DNA from: Stappia sp. 28M-7
GTDB lineage: Bacteria > Pseudomonadota > Alphaproteobacteria > Rhizobiales > Stappiaceae
Length of the DNA stretch: 64,000 nucleotides
Direction: 5' to 3'
Assembly: GCF_014252955.1 (NCBI RefSeq)
Contig: NZ_JACMIA010000001.1
Location: 3,556,258 to 3,620,257, forward strand
Both the position numbers and the translations under genes were made by a program. Below are positions 27,127 through 39,834 of the stretch, piece after piece (the stretch's first letter is position 1; each line of letters starts with the position of its first letter). A model generated the notes under the pieces. That model did not search any database, was not told where the DNA came from, and saw nothing but the letters and a program-made list of their open reading frames with translations.

Positions 27127-29202
27127 TCAGCCGCCGGCGCCGGCAACCGCCCCGTGCGTGCCCCCGCCCTGCACACCTGCACCCTGGGCCATCGCGGCCC
27201 GGGCGCGCGCCGCAGCTCCCGCCGGGCTGGAGGACACCGGACGGGCCGAGCGGAAGACCTTGCCCCGCTCGGCGATCTCCTGCTCGTCGCGCGCACATTC
27301 CTCGCGCCGCCGGGCAAGGTCCTGCGAATGGGCGCGGATGCGCTCCCAGTCCGCCTCGTCCAGCCCGTCGCCGAGTGCGGCCAGCTCCGCCTCCAGATCC
27401 TGCTCCAGCGCCCGCAGCTCCAGCACGTCGAGATAATGGCAGAACAGATCCTCGATGAACTCCACCGGCGGCTCGTGCCGCAGGATCGGCAACCGCTGCA
27501 AGAGGTCGTGGAAGCGGGTGATCAGCCCGCGGCCTCCGCCGCCCCCGGCCTCCTCCGGCCCGTCCAGCGCCTCGGACAGGATCTGGAAGAAGCGCGTGTC
27601 CAGCGTCTCGAAGAAGCCGCTCACCGGCACGTCCTGCAGCTCGGTGGCGATGCGGCACAGCTCGTCGCGGAAGCGCGCATGCAGCACATCGCCGAACTGC
27701 GCCTGCGACAGCCGCTCCACATGCCGCTCCAGCAGCTCGGGATATTTCAGGCACAGCCCGCACAGCATCCGCTCATGGCCGAACATCGAGCTTTCGGGCA
27801 GGTCCGATCCGCGCGCCTGGCCGGAGGGCGCCTTCTGGGCGCCGCCCTGGCCGAAGCCCTGCCCGCCCCCCTGTCCGTTGCCCTGCCCACTGCCCTGGCC
27901 CCGCGCGGCACGCGCCTGCCGGTAGAACAGGTTGGACAGCCGCAGCCGGATATCGAGCTGATAGCCCCGGCGCACCCGCTCGTCGGCGATGGTGCGCACC
28001 AGGTCGTCGAGGCTCTTTTCCAGGGCCGCGCGCCGTTCGGGCGTGTCGATGCGCGCCGCATCCACCTCGCGCGACCACAGGACGTCGATCAGCGGCTGCG
28101 AGCCCTCCAGCGCCTTGGTGAAGGCGGCCAGTCCGCCGTCGGCGATCAGGTCGTCCGGGTCCTTGCCGTCGGGCAGGAAGACGAAGCCGAAGGAATGGCC
28201 GCTGCGCAGTCCCGGCAGGATGCGGTCGACCGCCCGGTGGGCGGCCGAGGTGCCGGCGGCATCGCCGTCGAAGCAGATCACCGGCTCCGGCGCCAGCCGC
28301 CACAGCCGGCCGACCTGCTCCTCGGTGAAGGCGGTGCCGAGAGCCGCGACCACATTGCCCATGCCCGCCTGGGCGATGGCGATGGCATCCATGTAGCCTT
28401 CCACCACCACCGCCTGGCCGGTGCGATGGGCGGGCTCGCGCGCCCGGTGGAAGTTGAAGACCATCGTGCCCTTGTGGAAGAGCGGGGTCTCGGGCGAGTT
28501 GAGATATTTCGGCTGGCCGTCCGGGTCGAGCGTGCGCCCGCCGAAGGCGATCACCCGGCCGCGCTCGTCCTGGATCGGGATCATCAGCCGGTTGCGGAAG
28601 CGGTCGTAGGTCGGCCGGCCGTCATCGGGGCGGATCACCAGCCCCGCCTCCACCATCGAGGCCTCGTCGACGCCCTTGCCTATCAGGTGACGCTTCAGCG
28701 CATCGCGCCCGTTCGGGGCATAGCCGATGCGGAACTCGCGCACCGTGTCCGGGCGCAGGCGGCGGCGGGAGATGTAGTCGCGCGCCTGCTCGCCGCCGCT
28801 CATCGCCAGCGCATCCTGGAAGAAGCGCGCCGCCATCTCGCAGATTTCCGCAAGGCTGGCGCGCTCGGCAGCACGGGCCGCCGCCTGCGGATCGGGCGCC
28901 GGCAGCGCCACGCCCGCCTGCTCCGCCAACCGCTCCACCGCCTCGGGAAAGGACAGCCCCTCCGTCTCGGTCAGGAAGCGGAAATGGTCGCCCGAGGCGC
29001 CGCAGCCGAAGCACTTGTAGCGGTTGCGCCGGTCGTCGACGTGAAAGCTCGGGGTCTTTTCCTGGTGGAACGGGCAGCAGGCCCAGAAGTCGCCGCGCGC
29101 CGGCTGGGACTTGCGCCGATCCCAGCTCACCCGCCGCGCGACCACCTCCGACAAAGGCACTCGGGCACGAATCTCATCGAGGAGACCGGGTGAAAATCGC
29201 AT
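27127..29202 (-). CDS. dnaG: DNA primase DnaG
   Basis: Makes RNA primers for replication. The 691-residue protein has the CHC2 zinc finger (Cys43, His46, Cys64, Cys67 in ACCPFHQEKTPSF and YKCFGCGASGD), the RNA-polymerase domain with a TOPRIM fold (VVVEGYMDAIAIAQAG and VICFDGDAAGT), and a C-terminal helicase-binding domain. Between them lies a Gly/Gln-rich linker (GQGNGQGGGQGFGQGG), a low-complexity hinge. Start ATG at 29202. Upstream of rpoD and downstream of a yqeY-like gene, a common order in this class. Confidence 0.96.
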   Translation of the reverse strand: MRFSPGLLDEIRARVPLSEVVARRVSWDRRKSQPARGDFWACCPFHQEKTPSFHVDDRRNRYKCFGCGASGDHFRFLTETEGLSFPEAVERLAEQAGVALPAPDPQAAARAAERASLAEICEMAARFFQDALAMSGGEQARDYISRRRLRPDTVREFRIGYAPNGRDALKRHLIGKGVDEASMVEAGLVIRPDDGRPTYDRFRNRLMIPIQDERGRVIAFGGRTLDPDGQPKYLNSPETPLFHKGTMVFNFHRAREPAHRTGQAVVVEGYMDAIAIAQAGMGNVVAALGTAFTEEQVGRLWRLAPEPVICFDGDAAGTSAAHRAVDRILPGLRSGHSFGFVFLPDGKDPDDLIADGGLAAFTKALEGSQPLIDVLWSREVDAARIDTPERRAALEKSLDDLVRTIADERVRRGYQLDIRLRLSNLFYRQARAARGQGSGQGNGQGGGQGFGQGGAQKAPSGQARGSDLPESSMFGHERMLCGLCLKYPELLERHVERLSQAQFGDVLHARFRDELCRIATELQDVPVSGFFETLDTRFFQILSEALDGPEEAGGGGGRGLITRFHDLLQRLPILRHEPPVEFIEDLFCHYLDVLELRALEQDLEAELAALGDGLDEADWERIRAHSQDLARRREECARDEQEIAERGKVFRSARPVSSSPAGAAARARAAMAQGAGVQGGGTHGAVAGAGG

Positions 29203-29373
29203 GGGCTTACAGGCTTTCGAAAACGGAGGATCGCCGGCGCGCGGCCCCCGGCGAGGGCGGCGGCGCCGAGCATCGGTTTCAGGGTAGGACAGCCGGGCGG
29301 AGATTTCCAGTCGCCGAGAGGGCGCGCCGCCATGCGGCCGTCCGGTGCGGGGCGCGAGACGGCTCGCGCCGGG

Positions 29374-29829
29374 CTATTCGCTGCGCAGCAGGTCCTTGAC
29401 CAGGCAGCTTGCCCGCACGAAGTCCATCTGCCCCGGAAAGCGCTCCTTGAGCGCGCTCATGCAGCGGCCCATGTCGCGCAGGCCCCGCGCATTGATGTCG
29501 CGCACCACGTCCTCGCAGGCATCCTGCATCGCCCGCTCGTCGAACTGGCGCGGCAGAAACTCCTGGATGACCGCCATTTCCTCGCGCTCCTGGGAGGCAA
29601 GGTCCAGCTGGCCGGCTTCCTCGAAGTCGCGCACGGAGCTTTCGCGCTGGCGCAGCATCTTGTTGAGGATCTCGCGGATCTCCGCATCCGGCACGACGTC
29701 ATGGCCCAGCTCGCGGGAGCGCGCATCGCGGTCCTTGATCGCCGCCAGCATAAGCCGCAGCGTCGCCGCCCGGCGCTTGTCGTCGCTCTCCACGGCGTCC
29801 TGCAACGCCGCATCGATACGTTCACGCAT
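29374..29829 (-). CDS. GatB/YqeY domain-containing protein
   Basis: A 151-residue protein matching the stand-alone GatB/YqeY family: LRLMLAAIKDRDARSRELGH, ILNKMLRQRESSVRDFEEAG and FLPRQFDERAM. The fold is shared with the tRNA-interacting tail of GatB amidotransferase subunits; its own function is not settled. It is upstream of dnaG on the same strand and divergent from carA, with which it shares a 240-base promoter region. Confidence 0.92.
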   Translation of the reverse strand: MRERIDAALQDAVESDDKRRAATLRLMLAAIKDRDARSRELGHDVVPDAEIREILNKMLRQRESSVRDFEEAGQLDLASQEREEMAVIQEFLPRQFDERAMQDACEDVVRDINARGLRDMGRCMSALKERFPGQMDFVRASCLVKDLLRSE

Positions 29830-29951
29830 GATCTGCCCTGCCGTTTGCCCGGGCCGGAAGCGCGGAAACTTTCCTCAAAGCTTCGGCTCCACTGCCGGAC
29901 ACCTCGTTCATCATGTTGATTTACAAGGATTATTTTTGTATTGTGTGTTGG

Positions 29952-29980
29952 TTGACCCTCACGCGCGCTTCCCCTAGAGT
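29952..29980 (+). promoter_or_regulatory. Candidate sigma-70 promoter for carA
   Basis: TTGACC, 17 bases, TAGAGT: a good match to alphaproteobacterial housekeeping promoters. It lies about 90 bases before the carA ATG. A weaker alternative with TTGATT and TATTGT lies just upstream in the AT-rich stretch. Confidence 0.6.
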
Positions 29981-30072
29981 GCCGCGCGACACGCACCGTT
30001 GACAGCCGAGCCCCGCTCCGTCAAGGCGCGTTCAGCGAAATCATGTCATCGAACCGATCGAGAAAGCAAGAT

Positions 30073-31284
30073 ATGACGACCGCCGACGTCTGGTCCGCGC
30101 CGCCGACCACGGCCGTTCTCGTCCTGGCCGACGGAACAGTGATCGAGGGCAACGGCTTTGGTGCCACTGGCCAGGCCTGTGCCGAAGTCTGCTTCAACAC
30201 CGCCCTTACCGGTTACGAGGAGATCCTCACCGATCCCTCTTATGCCGGTCAGATCGTTACTTTCACGTTTCCGCATATCGGAAATGTGGGGACGAACGAG
30301 GAGGATGTCGAGACCGTCAACATGGCCTCGTCCTCCGGCGTGCGCGGCGCCATCGTGCGCGCCGATGTCACCGAGCCGGCCAACTACCGTGCCTCCCGGC
30401 ATTTCGATGCCTGGTTGAAGGCGCGCGGCATCATCGGCCTGTCGGGCATCGACACCCGCGCCCTGACCGCCCTGATCCGCGAGACCGGTGCTGCCAACGC
30501 GGTCATCGCCCACGATCCGGACGGCAATTTCGACATCGAGGCCCTGAAGCTTGCCGCCCGCAACTGGCCGGGCCTCGTCGGCATGGACCTTGCCAAGGAC
30601 GTCACCTCCTCGCAGAGCTACGGCTGGACGCAGACCCCCTGGGTCTGGGACCAGGGCTACGGCGAGCGTGAGGACGGCGAGTTCAACGTCGTTGCCATCG
30701 ACTACGGCATCAAGCGCAACATCCTGCGCCTGTTGACCGATGCCGGCTGCAAGGTGACGGTGCTTCCCGCCGATGCGAGCGCCGAGGACGTGCTCTCGCG
30801 CAAGCCCGACGGCATCTTCCTGTCCAACGGTCCCGGCGATCCGGCGGCAACCGGCGAATATGCCGTGCCGGTGATCCGCGACCTGGTCGCCAGCGGCCTG
30901 CCGGTCTTCGGCATCTGCCTCGGCCACCAGATGCTGGCGCTCGCCCTTGGCGGCGAGACCGAGAAGATGCACCAGGGCCATCACGGCGCCAACCATCCGG
31001 TCTTCGACCGCACCACCGGCAAGGTCGAGATCACCTCGATGAACCACGGCTTCGCGGTCAACGCCAAGAGCCTGCCGGAGACGGTCGAGGAGACCCACGT
31101 CTCGCTGTTCGACGGCTCCAATTGCGGGCTGCGGCTCAAGGGCAGGCCGGTCTTCTCGGTGCAGTACCACCCGGAAGCCTCGCCCGGCCCGCGCGACAGC
31201 CACTACCTGTTCCGCCGCTTCACCAACCTGATGCGCGCCCGCGCCGGCACCCCGGCGCTCCCGGAAAAGGACGCCGCCGCCTGA
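30073..31284 (+). CDS. carA: Carbamoyl-phosphate synthase small subunit CarA
   Basis: The glutaminase subunit, which feeds ammonia to CarB for carbamoyl phosphate (pyrimidine and arginine synthesis). The 403-residue protein has the N-terminal CPSase domain (CFNTALTGYEEILTDPSYAG) and a class-I amidotransferase domain with nucleophile Cys282 in GICLGHQMLALALGG and the His-x-Glu pair in VQYHPEASPGP. I chose the ATG at 30073; one at 30043 would add ten residues. carB is 3.2 kb away rather than adjacent, with MerR, AraC and XRE genes in between. Confidence 0.96.
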   Translation: MTTADVWSAPPTTAVLVLADGTVIEGNGFGATGQACAEVCFNTALTGYEEILTDPSYAGQIVTFTFPHIGNVGTNEEDVETVNMASSSGVRGAIVRADVTEPANYRASRHFDAWLKARGIIGLSGIDTRALTALIRETGAANAVIAHDPDGNFDIEALKLAARNWPGLVGMDLAKDVTSSQSYGWTQTPWVWDQGYGEREDGEFNVVAIDYGIKRNILRLLTDAGCKVTVLPADASAEDVLSRKPDGIFLSNGPGDPAATGEYAVPVIRDLVASGLPVFGICLGHQMLALALGGETEKMHQGHHGANHPVFDRTTGKVEITSMNHGFAVNAKSLPETVEETHVSLFDGSNCGLRLKGRPVFSVQYHPEASPGPRDSHYLFRRFTNLMRARAGTPALPEKDAAA

Positions 31285-31320
31285 CAGGCGCGCCCCGGCC
31301 GAACCGGACATGATCACGAC

Positions 31321-31353
31321 ACGCCGCCCGCCTTGCGGGCGGCGTTTTCTTTT
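31321..31353 (+). terminator. Intrinsic terminator after carA
   Basis: ACGCCGCCCGC-CTT-GCGGGCGGCGT, an 11-bp stem, followed by TTTCTTTT. It lies 37 bases after the carA stop. Confidence 0.88.
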
Positions 31354-31760
31354 GCCCCCGGGAAGACGCGACGAGAGAAGCACGACCTCTCCTCCCCTCT
31401 GCCGTCACCCCGGCCAGGCGCAAGCGCAGAGCCGGGGCCTATTGGCTGCCAGAGCGGCGGCGAGGACACCGAAACCTCTCCTTCGTCATCCCGGACGGCG
31501 CGTCAGCGCCGAGCCGGGACCGGAGAGCCAAGGGCGTATGAGGCGCGCTCCCGAACGACACCGCCGCCGTGCCTCCCCGGTCCCGGATCTTCGGCCTTCG
31601 GCCTCGTCCGGGAAGACGCCAGCTGAGGCCGAAGCAGAAGGAAAGGCGCAGCAGGAAGGGCGTGAGCCCCAACGCTCCCCTCTCTCCCCCCAAAAAAATA
31701 GATGAGGGGGAGACAGCCGACAGAGGGGGGTGAACAGCGACAGCAACACCCGCCCACAAC
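31354..31760. repeat. Intergenic repeat block between carA and merR
   Basis: About 400 bases with no gene, made of the dispersed GC-rich repeat modules. CCGGGACCGGAGAGCC is near 31.52 kb, and CCCGGATCTTCGGCCTTCGG followed by CCTCGTCCGGGAAGAC is near 31.58 kb, the inverse of the module near 13.56 kb. A purine/pyrimidine-rich stretch with a C/A run follows at about 31.68 kb. Confidence 0.65.
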
Positions 31761-31792
31761 GAAAAGCGCCGCCCGGGGGGCCCGGACGGCGT
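31761..31792 (-). terminator. Intrinsic terminator after the MerR gene
   Basis: On the minus strand ACGCCGTCCGGG pairs with CCCGGGCGGCGC (one G-T pair), followed by TTTTCG. It lies about 40 bases after the MerR stop. Confidence 0.7.
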
Positions 31793-31831
31793 TCGGTATC
31801 TTGCTCAGCCTGGGCGCGGTGGCCCGTCGGC

Positions 31832-32284
31832 TCAAGCCTGCGGATTGGCCTCGATCAGCGCGTCCAGCGCGGCGACCACTTCGGCGGTTTCCTTGGCCTG
31901 CTCCTTGAGCTGGGCCAGCTGCTCGCTCAGCAGTTCGTCCTGACGCGCGCACATCTCGCGCAGCGAACGCAGCTGCGACATGCGGCTGGTCTTGCCTTCG
32001 AGCAGGCCGATCACATCCCTGATCTCGACCAGGGTCAGGCCGATCCGCTTTGCCTGCAGGATCACCTTCATCCGGCCGATCTCGCGAGCGCCGTAGAAAC
32101 GGCGCGCGCCTTTTCGCTCCGGGCGCAGCAGCGCCTTTTCCTCGTAGAAACGCAGCGCACGCAGAGTGACCCCGAAAGTCTCGGCCATCTCGGCGATGGA
32201 GAGCCGCGCCTCGTTCTTGCCGTCGATCTGGATCGGTCCCGCAAGGTCCGGTCCGAACGCAGAAGTCCTGGAGAGTTCCGTCAT
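31832..32284 (-). CDS. MerR-family transcriptional regulator
   Basis: A 150-residue regulator. The HTH and wing are LSIAEMAETFGVTLRALRFY and EEKALLRPERKGARRFYG; the next helices, ERIG-type LTLVEIRDVIGLLEGK, lead into a coiled coil for dimerisation. There is no cysteine-rich metal site at the C-terminus, so it is not a metal sensor of the MerR/CueR type. Start ATG at 32284. Target unknown; it is alone with its own terminator. Confidence 0.88.
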   Translation of the reverse strand: MTELSRTSAFGPDLAGPIQIDGKNEARLSIAEMAETFGVTLRALRFYEEKALLRPERKGARRFYGAREIGRMKVILQAKRIGLTLVEIRDVIGLLEGKTSRMSQLRSLREMCARQDELLSEQLAQLKEQAKETAEVVAALDALIEANPQA

Positions 32285-32332
32285 TTCACTATCCGTAATT
32301 CCCGATCGAAAGGCGCGGCCCGGAACGCGCAC

Positions 32333-32739
32333 AACGGAAGGAACTATGCCATCGGCTTCGCATTTCGGCCTTCTCTTCCGGTGCCATTTTTTTATCCCTG
32401 CGCTCTTTTTCGAAAAAAACTCGCAGAAAAACAGCTCCGCGCAAAGAAGCGCTCAGGATGCCGGCTCGCGCCTCTGCGTCGAGAAACGCGTTATCTACCC
32501 GCGACAGCTTGCCGCTGTTTGAAATCTTCTTGGCAAAAACACGACCTACGCGAAGTCAGTAGAGCGACAAGCGCCAGATTAACGCGATGGTATACAAAAT
32601 ACAGTCGCGGCATCTTCGAGATAAACATTACATAAAACTAAAGTATATACGTGGTTAGACGGGCGGAAGCCCGCCTCCAGCGCGCAAGGCTGTAAAGTTG
32701 CTGGCCGCAACCGTTCTGGGATGAGGATTATCGCGAAGT
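32333..32739. other. 407-bp intergenic region, no gene recognised
   Basis: The part from 32.52 to 32.74 kb is AT-rich (for example ATGGTATACAAAATACAG and ACATAAAACTAAAGTATA) against GC-rich flanks. A small hairpin GGGCGGAAGCCCGCC lies near 32.66 kb. I see no promoter pair, terminator or gene that I can defend. Confidence 0.4.
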
Positions 32740-33792
32740 TCACACTTTCAGGTCGCCGTTGCGGCATTCGCTGGGCGGACGCCCGAACCAGCGCCGCGCC
32801 GCCCGCGAGAAATTGCCCACCGCCGAAAAGCCCAGGCGGAACGCGATCTCCGAGATCGGCAGGTCGGTCTGCACCAGATAGTCGGCGGCCATGCGCCTGC
32901 GCACCCCGTCATGCAGGGCGTTGAACGTCGTGTCGCGCTCGGCCAGCTTGCGCTGCAGCGCCCGCACGCTGATCGCCATACCCCTCGCCACTTCGGAAAT
33001 CGTCAGCAACGGATCGGCGATGCGCTCGGCGATGGCATCGTTGACCATCGCCACGAAATCCTCCGCCCGCCGCCGGTCGTCGAGCCGCCGGCGGTTGAGC
33101 TCGCAGAGCGCGTCGAACAGGTCGTCATCGCGCAAGGGGTTCTCTCCCCCTTGCGGATCGATACGGAAATGCAGGCTGTTGCGCGGCGCGCCGAAGCGCA
33201 CCGGCACGCCGTAGAACATGTCGTGCAGCGTCACGTTGAGGGGGCGCGAGCGCGCCAGGCGCACTTCCAGCGGCTGCACGCTGCCGGCGCCGATGCGCAT
33301 CAGCCGGCCGAACACCTTGCTCGTCACCCGGTCATGCAGCTGGTCGCGGCACACCAGTTCGGGAGAGAACCCGAAGGCGAGTTCCGCGGTCTCCCCGTCG
33401 AATTCGGCCCGCACCTCGGCCACATCGGCGACGATCCGCATGAAGCGCGCGCTCACCTCCAGCGCGGTGCGGAAATTCGGCGCATGCCGGACCGCCAGCG
33501 ACACCGTGTCTTCCGGACCGTTGCCCAGCGAGCGGGTCCAGCCGAGGCCGAACGTGTCGTCGTCGGCCAGCCGGCTTGCCGCCTCCAGGGCGCTGGAATG
33601 GGCGCGCAGGCTGATGTGACCGCCCAGCGATGCGCTCACCGTCTCCGCCTCCAGCCCGCTCTCGCGCAAGACCGCGTCGAAGGGCACGCCGCGCAGCCGG
33701 CAGTAGTCGGCCAGTCCGATCTGGGCGCGAGAATGTATGAGAAGCGTATCCGCCGGCGCGGCCGCGTCGAATCTCATCAGCATTGCAGACAC
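32740..33792 (-). CDS. AraC-family transcriptional regulator (OruR/ArgR-like, Arabinose_bd N-terminal type)
   Basis: A 350-residue regulator with a long N-terminal sensor region (LADYCRLRGVPFDAVLRESG, FRTALEVSARFMRIVADVAE, HFRIDP) of the Arabinose_bd type seen in many proteobacterial AraC proteins, and a C-terminal double HTH: ISEVARGMAISVRALQRKLA and LPISEIAFRLGFSAVGNFSR, ending with RAARRWFGRPPSECR. Start could be residue 1 or the ATG at residue 4. It is divergent from an XRE-type gene. Ligand and target unknown. Confidence 0.88.
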   Translation of the reverse strand: MSAMLMRFDAAAPADTLLIHSRAQIGLADYCRLRGVPFDAVLRESGLEAETVSASLGGHISLRAHSSALEAASRLADDDTFGLGWTRSLGNGPEDTVSLAVRHAPNFRTALEVSARFMRIVADVAEVRAEFDGETAELAFGFSPELVCRDQLHDRVTSKVFGRLMRIGAGSVQPLEVRLARSRPLNVTLHDMFYGVPVRFGAPRNSLHFRIDPQGGENPLRDDDLFDALCELNRRRLDDRRRAEDFVAMVNDAIAERIADPLLTISEVARGMAISVRALQRKLAERDTTFNALHDGVRRRMAADYLVQTDLPISEIAFRLGFSAVGNFSRAARRWFGRPPSECRNGDLKV

Positions 33793-34044
33793 GATCCGTC
33801 AAAGGAGCCCGGCGGACTGCGCCGGAAGGGCAAGACCCGGGAAGCGGGCCGCCGCGCACATTATAAGAAAATGTCGGCATTATGTAAGTTCGCGTCGCCC
33901 GCGACCCAATCAGGGTAAATGGCCCGATTGCCGTTTGACATTTGCTCCGGCGCGTTGGATCAAGTCGGGCGCAAAAGTTGCGCTTCAGGCGCAGCGTTCC
34001 CCACCGGAACCGCAACAGCCCACGCAAGACCGACGAGACGGCCC

Positions 34045-34362
34045 ATGGCGCCCCCTGCCCTCACAGCCACGATGACGCCCGAGCTGTTCCGCAAGTGGCG
34101 AAAGTCGCTCGGCCTGAAGCAGAAGGATGCCGCCGAGGTGCTCGGCCTCAAGAAGCGGATGATCCAGTATTACGAGAAAGGCGACCGCAACGGCCGCCCC
34201 GTCGAGATCCCCAAGGCCGTGCGCCTTGCCTGCTATGCGCTGACCGCCGGCATCGCCGATTTCGACGGCCTGACCCCGGTCCGCGGCCCCGTCCAGCCTG
34301 CCTCCCCTCCTGCCGCCGGACGCCCAGCGCGCGCCGCTTCCGACCCGGGTGCCGGCACGTGA
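34045..34362 (+). CDS. Small XRE-type helix-turn-helix protein
   Basis: About 105 residues: MTPELFRKWRKSLGLKQKDA and EVLGLKKRMIQYYEKG form a Cro/C1-type helix-turn-helix, followed by IPKAVRLACYALTAGIADFD and a Pro/Ala-rich tail. Start could be ATG 34045 or 34072. It resembles small regulators common in alphaproteobacteria; its target is unknown. It sits alone between the AraC gene and carB. Confidence 0.75.
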   Translation: MAPPALTATMTPELFRKWRKSLGLKQKDAAEVLGLKKRMIQYYEKGDRNGRPVEIPKAVRLACYALTAGIADFDGLTPVRGPVQPASPPAAGRPARAASDPGAGT

Positions 34363-34529
34363 CAGCCCCCCGCCGCATCAGGAGCTGGAAACATGGCGAG
34401 GATGGGGTTTCACCTTTCGCGCTTTTTGCCTATAAGGCGCGCTCAGCCGTAGATTTCACCCAGTAAGACGCCAACGACCGGTTCCCGCCCGCGCGGAAGG
34501 ATCCGGCGAAGGCCAGCCGCGAGCCCAGT

Positions 34530-37844
<3,315 letters not shown>

Positions 37845-37883
37845 TAGCTTCTGGTCCGGCTTGCCGGGCCTTAGGGAAATGTG

Positions 37884-37928
37884 GAACGTTCCGGCTGGGA
37901 CACCCCCTGCCGGACGTCATTTTTTTTG
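37884..37928 (+). terminator. Probable terminator between carB and greA
   Basis: ACGTTCCGGC and GCCGGACGT flank a loop of 13 bases, followed by an eight-T run. It lies about 40 bases after the carB stop and 45 before the greA start. Confidence 0.6.
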
Positions 37929-37974
37929 ACGCGAGACGCCTGCGGGCGGCGCGAAGAAGAAGGGTCGAAGACCT

Positions 37975-38448
37975 ATGGAAAAGGTTCCGATGACAGGCGC
38001 TGGCTACGCCATGCTCGAGAAGGAGCTGAAGCAGCGTACGTCGGAAGAGCGGCCGCGCATCATCCAGGCGATCGCCGAAGCGCGCGCCCATGGTGATCTG
38101 TCGGAAAATGCCGAGTATCACGCCGCCAAGGAACAGCAGAGCCTGAACGAAGGTCGCATCAGCGAGCTTGAGGACAAGCTCGGCCGCGCCGAAGTGATCG
38201 ACGTCAGCAAGCTGTCGGGCGACACCGTCAAGTTCGGCGCCACGGTGACCCTCATCGACGAGGACACCGAGGAAGAGAAGAAGTACATGATCGTCGGCGA
38301 TGTCGAGGCCGACGTGAAGCTCGGCCGCATCTCGATCTCCTCGCCCATCGCGCGCGCGCTGATCGGCAAGGCCGTCGGCGACAGCGTCGAGGTGACCGCC
38401 CCCGGCGGCGCCCGCGCCTACGAGATCATCAACGTCACCTTCGGCTGA
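37975..38448 (+). CDS. greA: Transcription elongation factor GreA
   Basis: Rescues stalled RNA polymerase by stimulating transcript cleavage. The 157-residue protein has the N-terminal coiled coil with the acidic tip ([20 protein letters not shown], the D-x-x-E-N signature) and the C-terminal FKBP-like domain ([36 protein letters not shown]). Complete, with a terminator after it. It lies downstream of carB, as in several relatives. Confidence 0.96.
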   Translation: MEKVPMTGAGYAMLEKELKQRTSEERPRIIQAIAEARAHGDLSENAEYHAAKEQQSLNEGRISELEDKLGRAEVIDVSKLSGDTVKFGATVTLIDEDTEEEKKYMIVGDVEADVKLGRISISSPIARALIGKAVGDSVEVTAPGGARAYEIINVTFG

Positions 38449-38513
38449 TCGCCGCCCGATCGTCCGTTCCGGACAATCGGCCCCTTCCGGTCACATCGTA
38501 GATCGCTCATCCC

Positions 38514-38550
38514 ACGGCTTCGCCGGGCCCATGCCCTGCGAAGCCGTTTT
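38514..38550 (+). terminator. Intrinsic terminator after greA
   Basis: ACGGCTTCGC and GCGAAGCCGT form a ten-base stem around a 14-base loop, followed by TTTTG. It lies 66 bases after the greA stop. Confidence 0.7.
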
Positions 38551-38908
38551 GCTGTGCGGGCGGCGCCGCCGGGCCGGTGAGGGAGAGGCAGGCCGGTACG
38601 CCTGGCGCTTGCGATGGCCGGGCCGGCAACCGGCGAGCCACGACGCCGCCCCCCTCGCAAAAAGCGCCTCCGCAGTCGCCCTCGGCTCTCCGGCACGACC
38701 TCTCCTTTCGTCATTCCGGGCAAGGCGAAGCCGCGACCCGGAACCGGAGAGCCACAGAGTCTGCCTCTATTGGCAAAGCACCTCCGCGACCGCCCTCGGC
38801 TCTCCGATCCCGGCTCGGCGCGATGCGCCGTCCGGGAAGACTATGGAAGAGTTGCGCGGGATCGCGCCGGCTGGCTCGCAGAACCATCGTGGCCGCTCTG
38901 GAAACGAA

Positions 38909-38951
38909 TGGCCCCCGGATCTCCGGCTTCGCCTGCGTCCGGGGTGACGTC
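38909..38951. repeat. 43-bp intergenic repeat unit, copy 1
   Basis: Identical over 43 bases to 39792-39834. CCCCGGA and TCCGGGG make it an inverted repeat able to form a hairpin. The copies are about 880 bases apart. Confidence 0.85.
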
Positions 38952-39310
38952 AGAGAGGGAGGCACCGCCACGCGCTACCGCGGCTCTCGCCGAGCATCAG
39001 GCTGCGCACGGGACCGACCGGGCGGCCGAAAGGGTGCCAAGCCGCTCCTCACCGCTCTGCCGTCATCCCGGGCAAGCGCAGCGCGACCCGGGATCCATTG
39101 GCACCCTCAGCAGACACGAGAGGGCAGAGCGCCCACCGCCCGCTCCCGCCCCTGCGGAGGGGGAGCCGCGCAGCCGATGGCCAGACCGGGAACCGGTGGC
39201 GCTACAGGTGCGTCGATTGTCTGACAGGACGAACCAATCGGCCTGTTCGGAGCCGCCGTCTCGATTTCAGCGGATTTCGAGAGCGATTTTCGCAAAATCC
39301 TTATCGAAAT

Positions 39311-39339
39311 TTGCGACGCTAGATCAGGTCGAATAATCT
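39311..39339 (+). promoter_or_regulatory. Candidate promoter of an orphan sRNA
   Basis: TTGCGA, 17 bases, TAATCT, in an AT-rich island inside repeat DNA. It points to a hairpin-T-run structure 115 bases further on. Confidence 0.4.
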
Positions 39340-39345
39340 AATTAT

Positions 39346-39479
39346 TTCAATATCATAAACCTGAAAATCACACACCCGCTCGATTTTTTCGAGACACTGC
39401 TCTCAATCGCCGCCCGCTACTTATACCCGCGGCGGAAGCCGCCTATCCCCGCCGGGGGAAATCATCTATCCCCGTTTTT
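39346..39479 (+). ncRNA. Candidate orphan small RNA (about 134 nt)
   Basis: Between the promoter-like pair at 39311-39339 and a terminator-like hairpin at 39452-39479 (CGGGG and CCCCG flanking an AT-rich loop, then TTTTT) the sequence forms two more hairpins: CTCGA-TTTTT-TCGAG and GGCGG-AA-GCCGCC. CTATCCCCG occurs twice, once before and once within the terminal hairpin. No coding frame is plausible. I recognise no known family, so this is a prediction from structure alone. Confidence 0.3.
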
Positions 39480-39667
39480 GCAGCCCTCTGGCGCATACCG
39501 CCAAGACCCCGCTTCGGGGCACTTTGTCCCCGCTCCCGCAGCCCTCGCGACGCCCACGCGCCCCTCCCGTCGTCATTCCGGGCATGGCGCAGCCACGACC
39601 CGGAACCGGCGAGCCACAGAGGCTGCCTCTCTTGGCAAAGCGCCTCCGCTAACGCCCTCGGCTCTGC

Positions 39668-39704
39668 GATCCCGCATCTCCGCTGCGCTGCGTGCGGGAT
39701 GACG
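39668..39704. repeat. 37-bp intergenic repeat unit, copy 2
   Basis: Exact match over 37 bases to 13637-13673, about 26 kb away. It carries the same ATCCCGCA/TGCGGGAT inverted ends. Confidence 0.8.
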
Positions 39705-39791
39705 CTGGAGAGGTGTGCGAGAATGATTGGAAGAACGCTTTCGAGCACGCCGACAGGCTCTCAAGCCCATCGCGACCGCTCTGGGAACGAG

Positions 39792-39834
39792 TGGCCCCCG
39801 GATCTCCGGCTTCGCCTGCGTCCGGGGTGACGTC
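39792..39834. repeat. 43-bp intergenic repeat unit, copy 2
   Basis: Exact copy of 38909-38951. Confidence 0.85.

Noticed and set aside
38550-39200. Coding frames over the repeat-rich DNA downstream of greA
   Set aside because: All run through repeat modules shared with other intergenic regions and show no protein-like composition.
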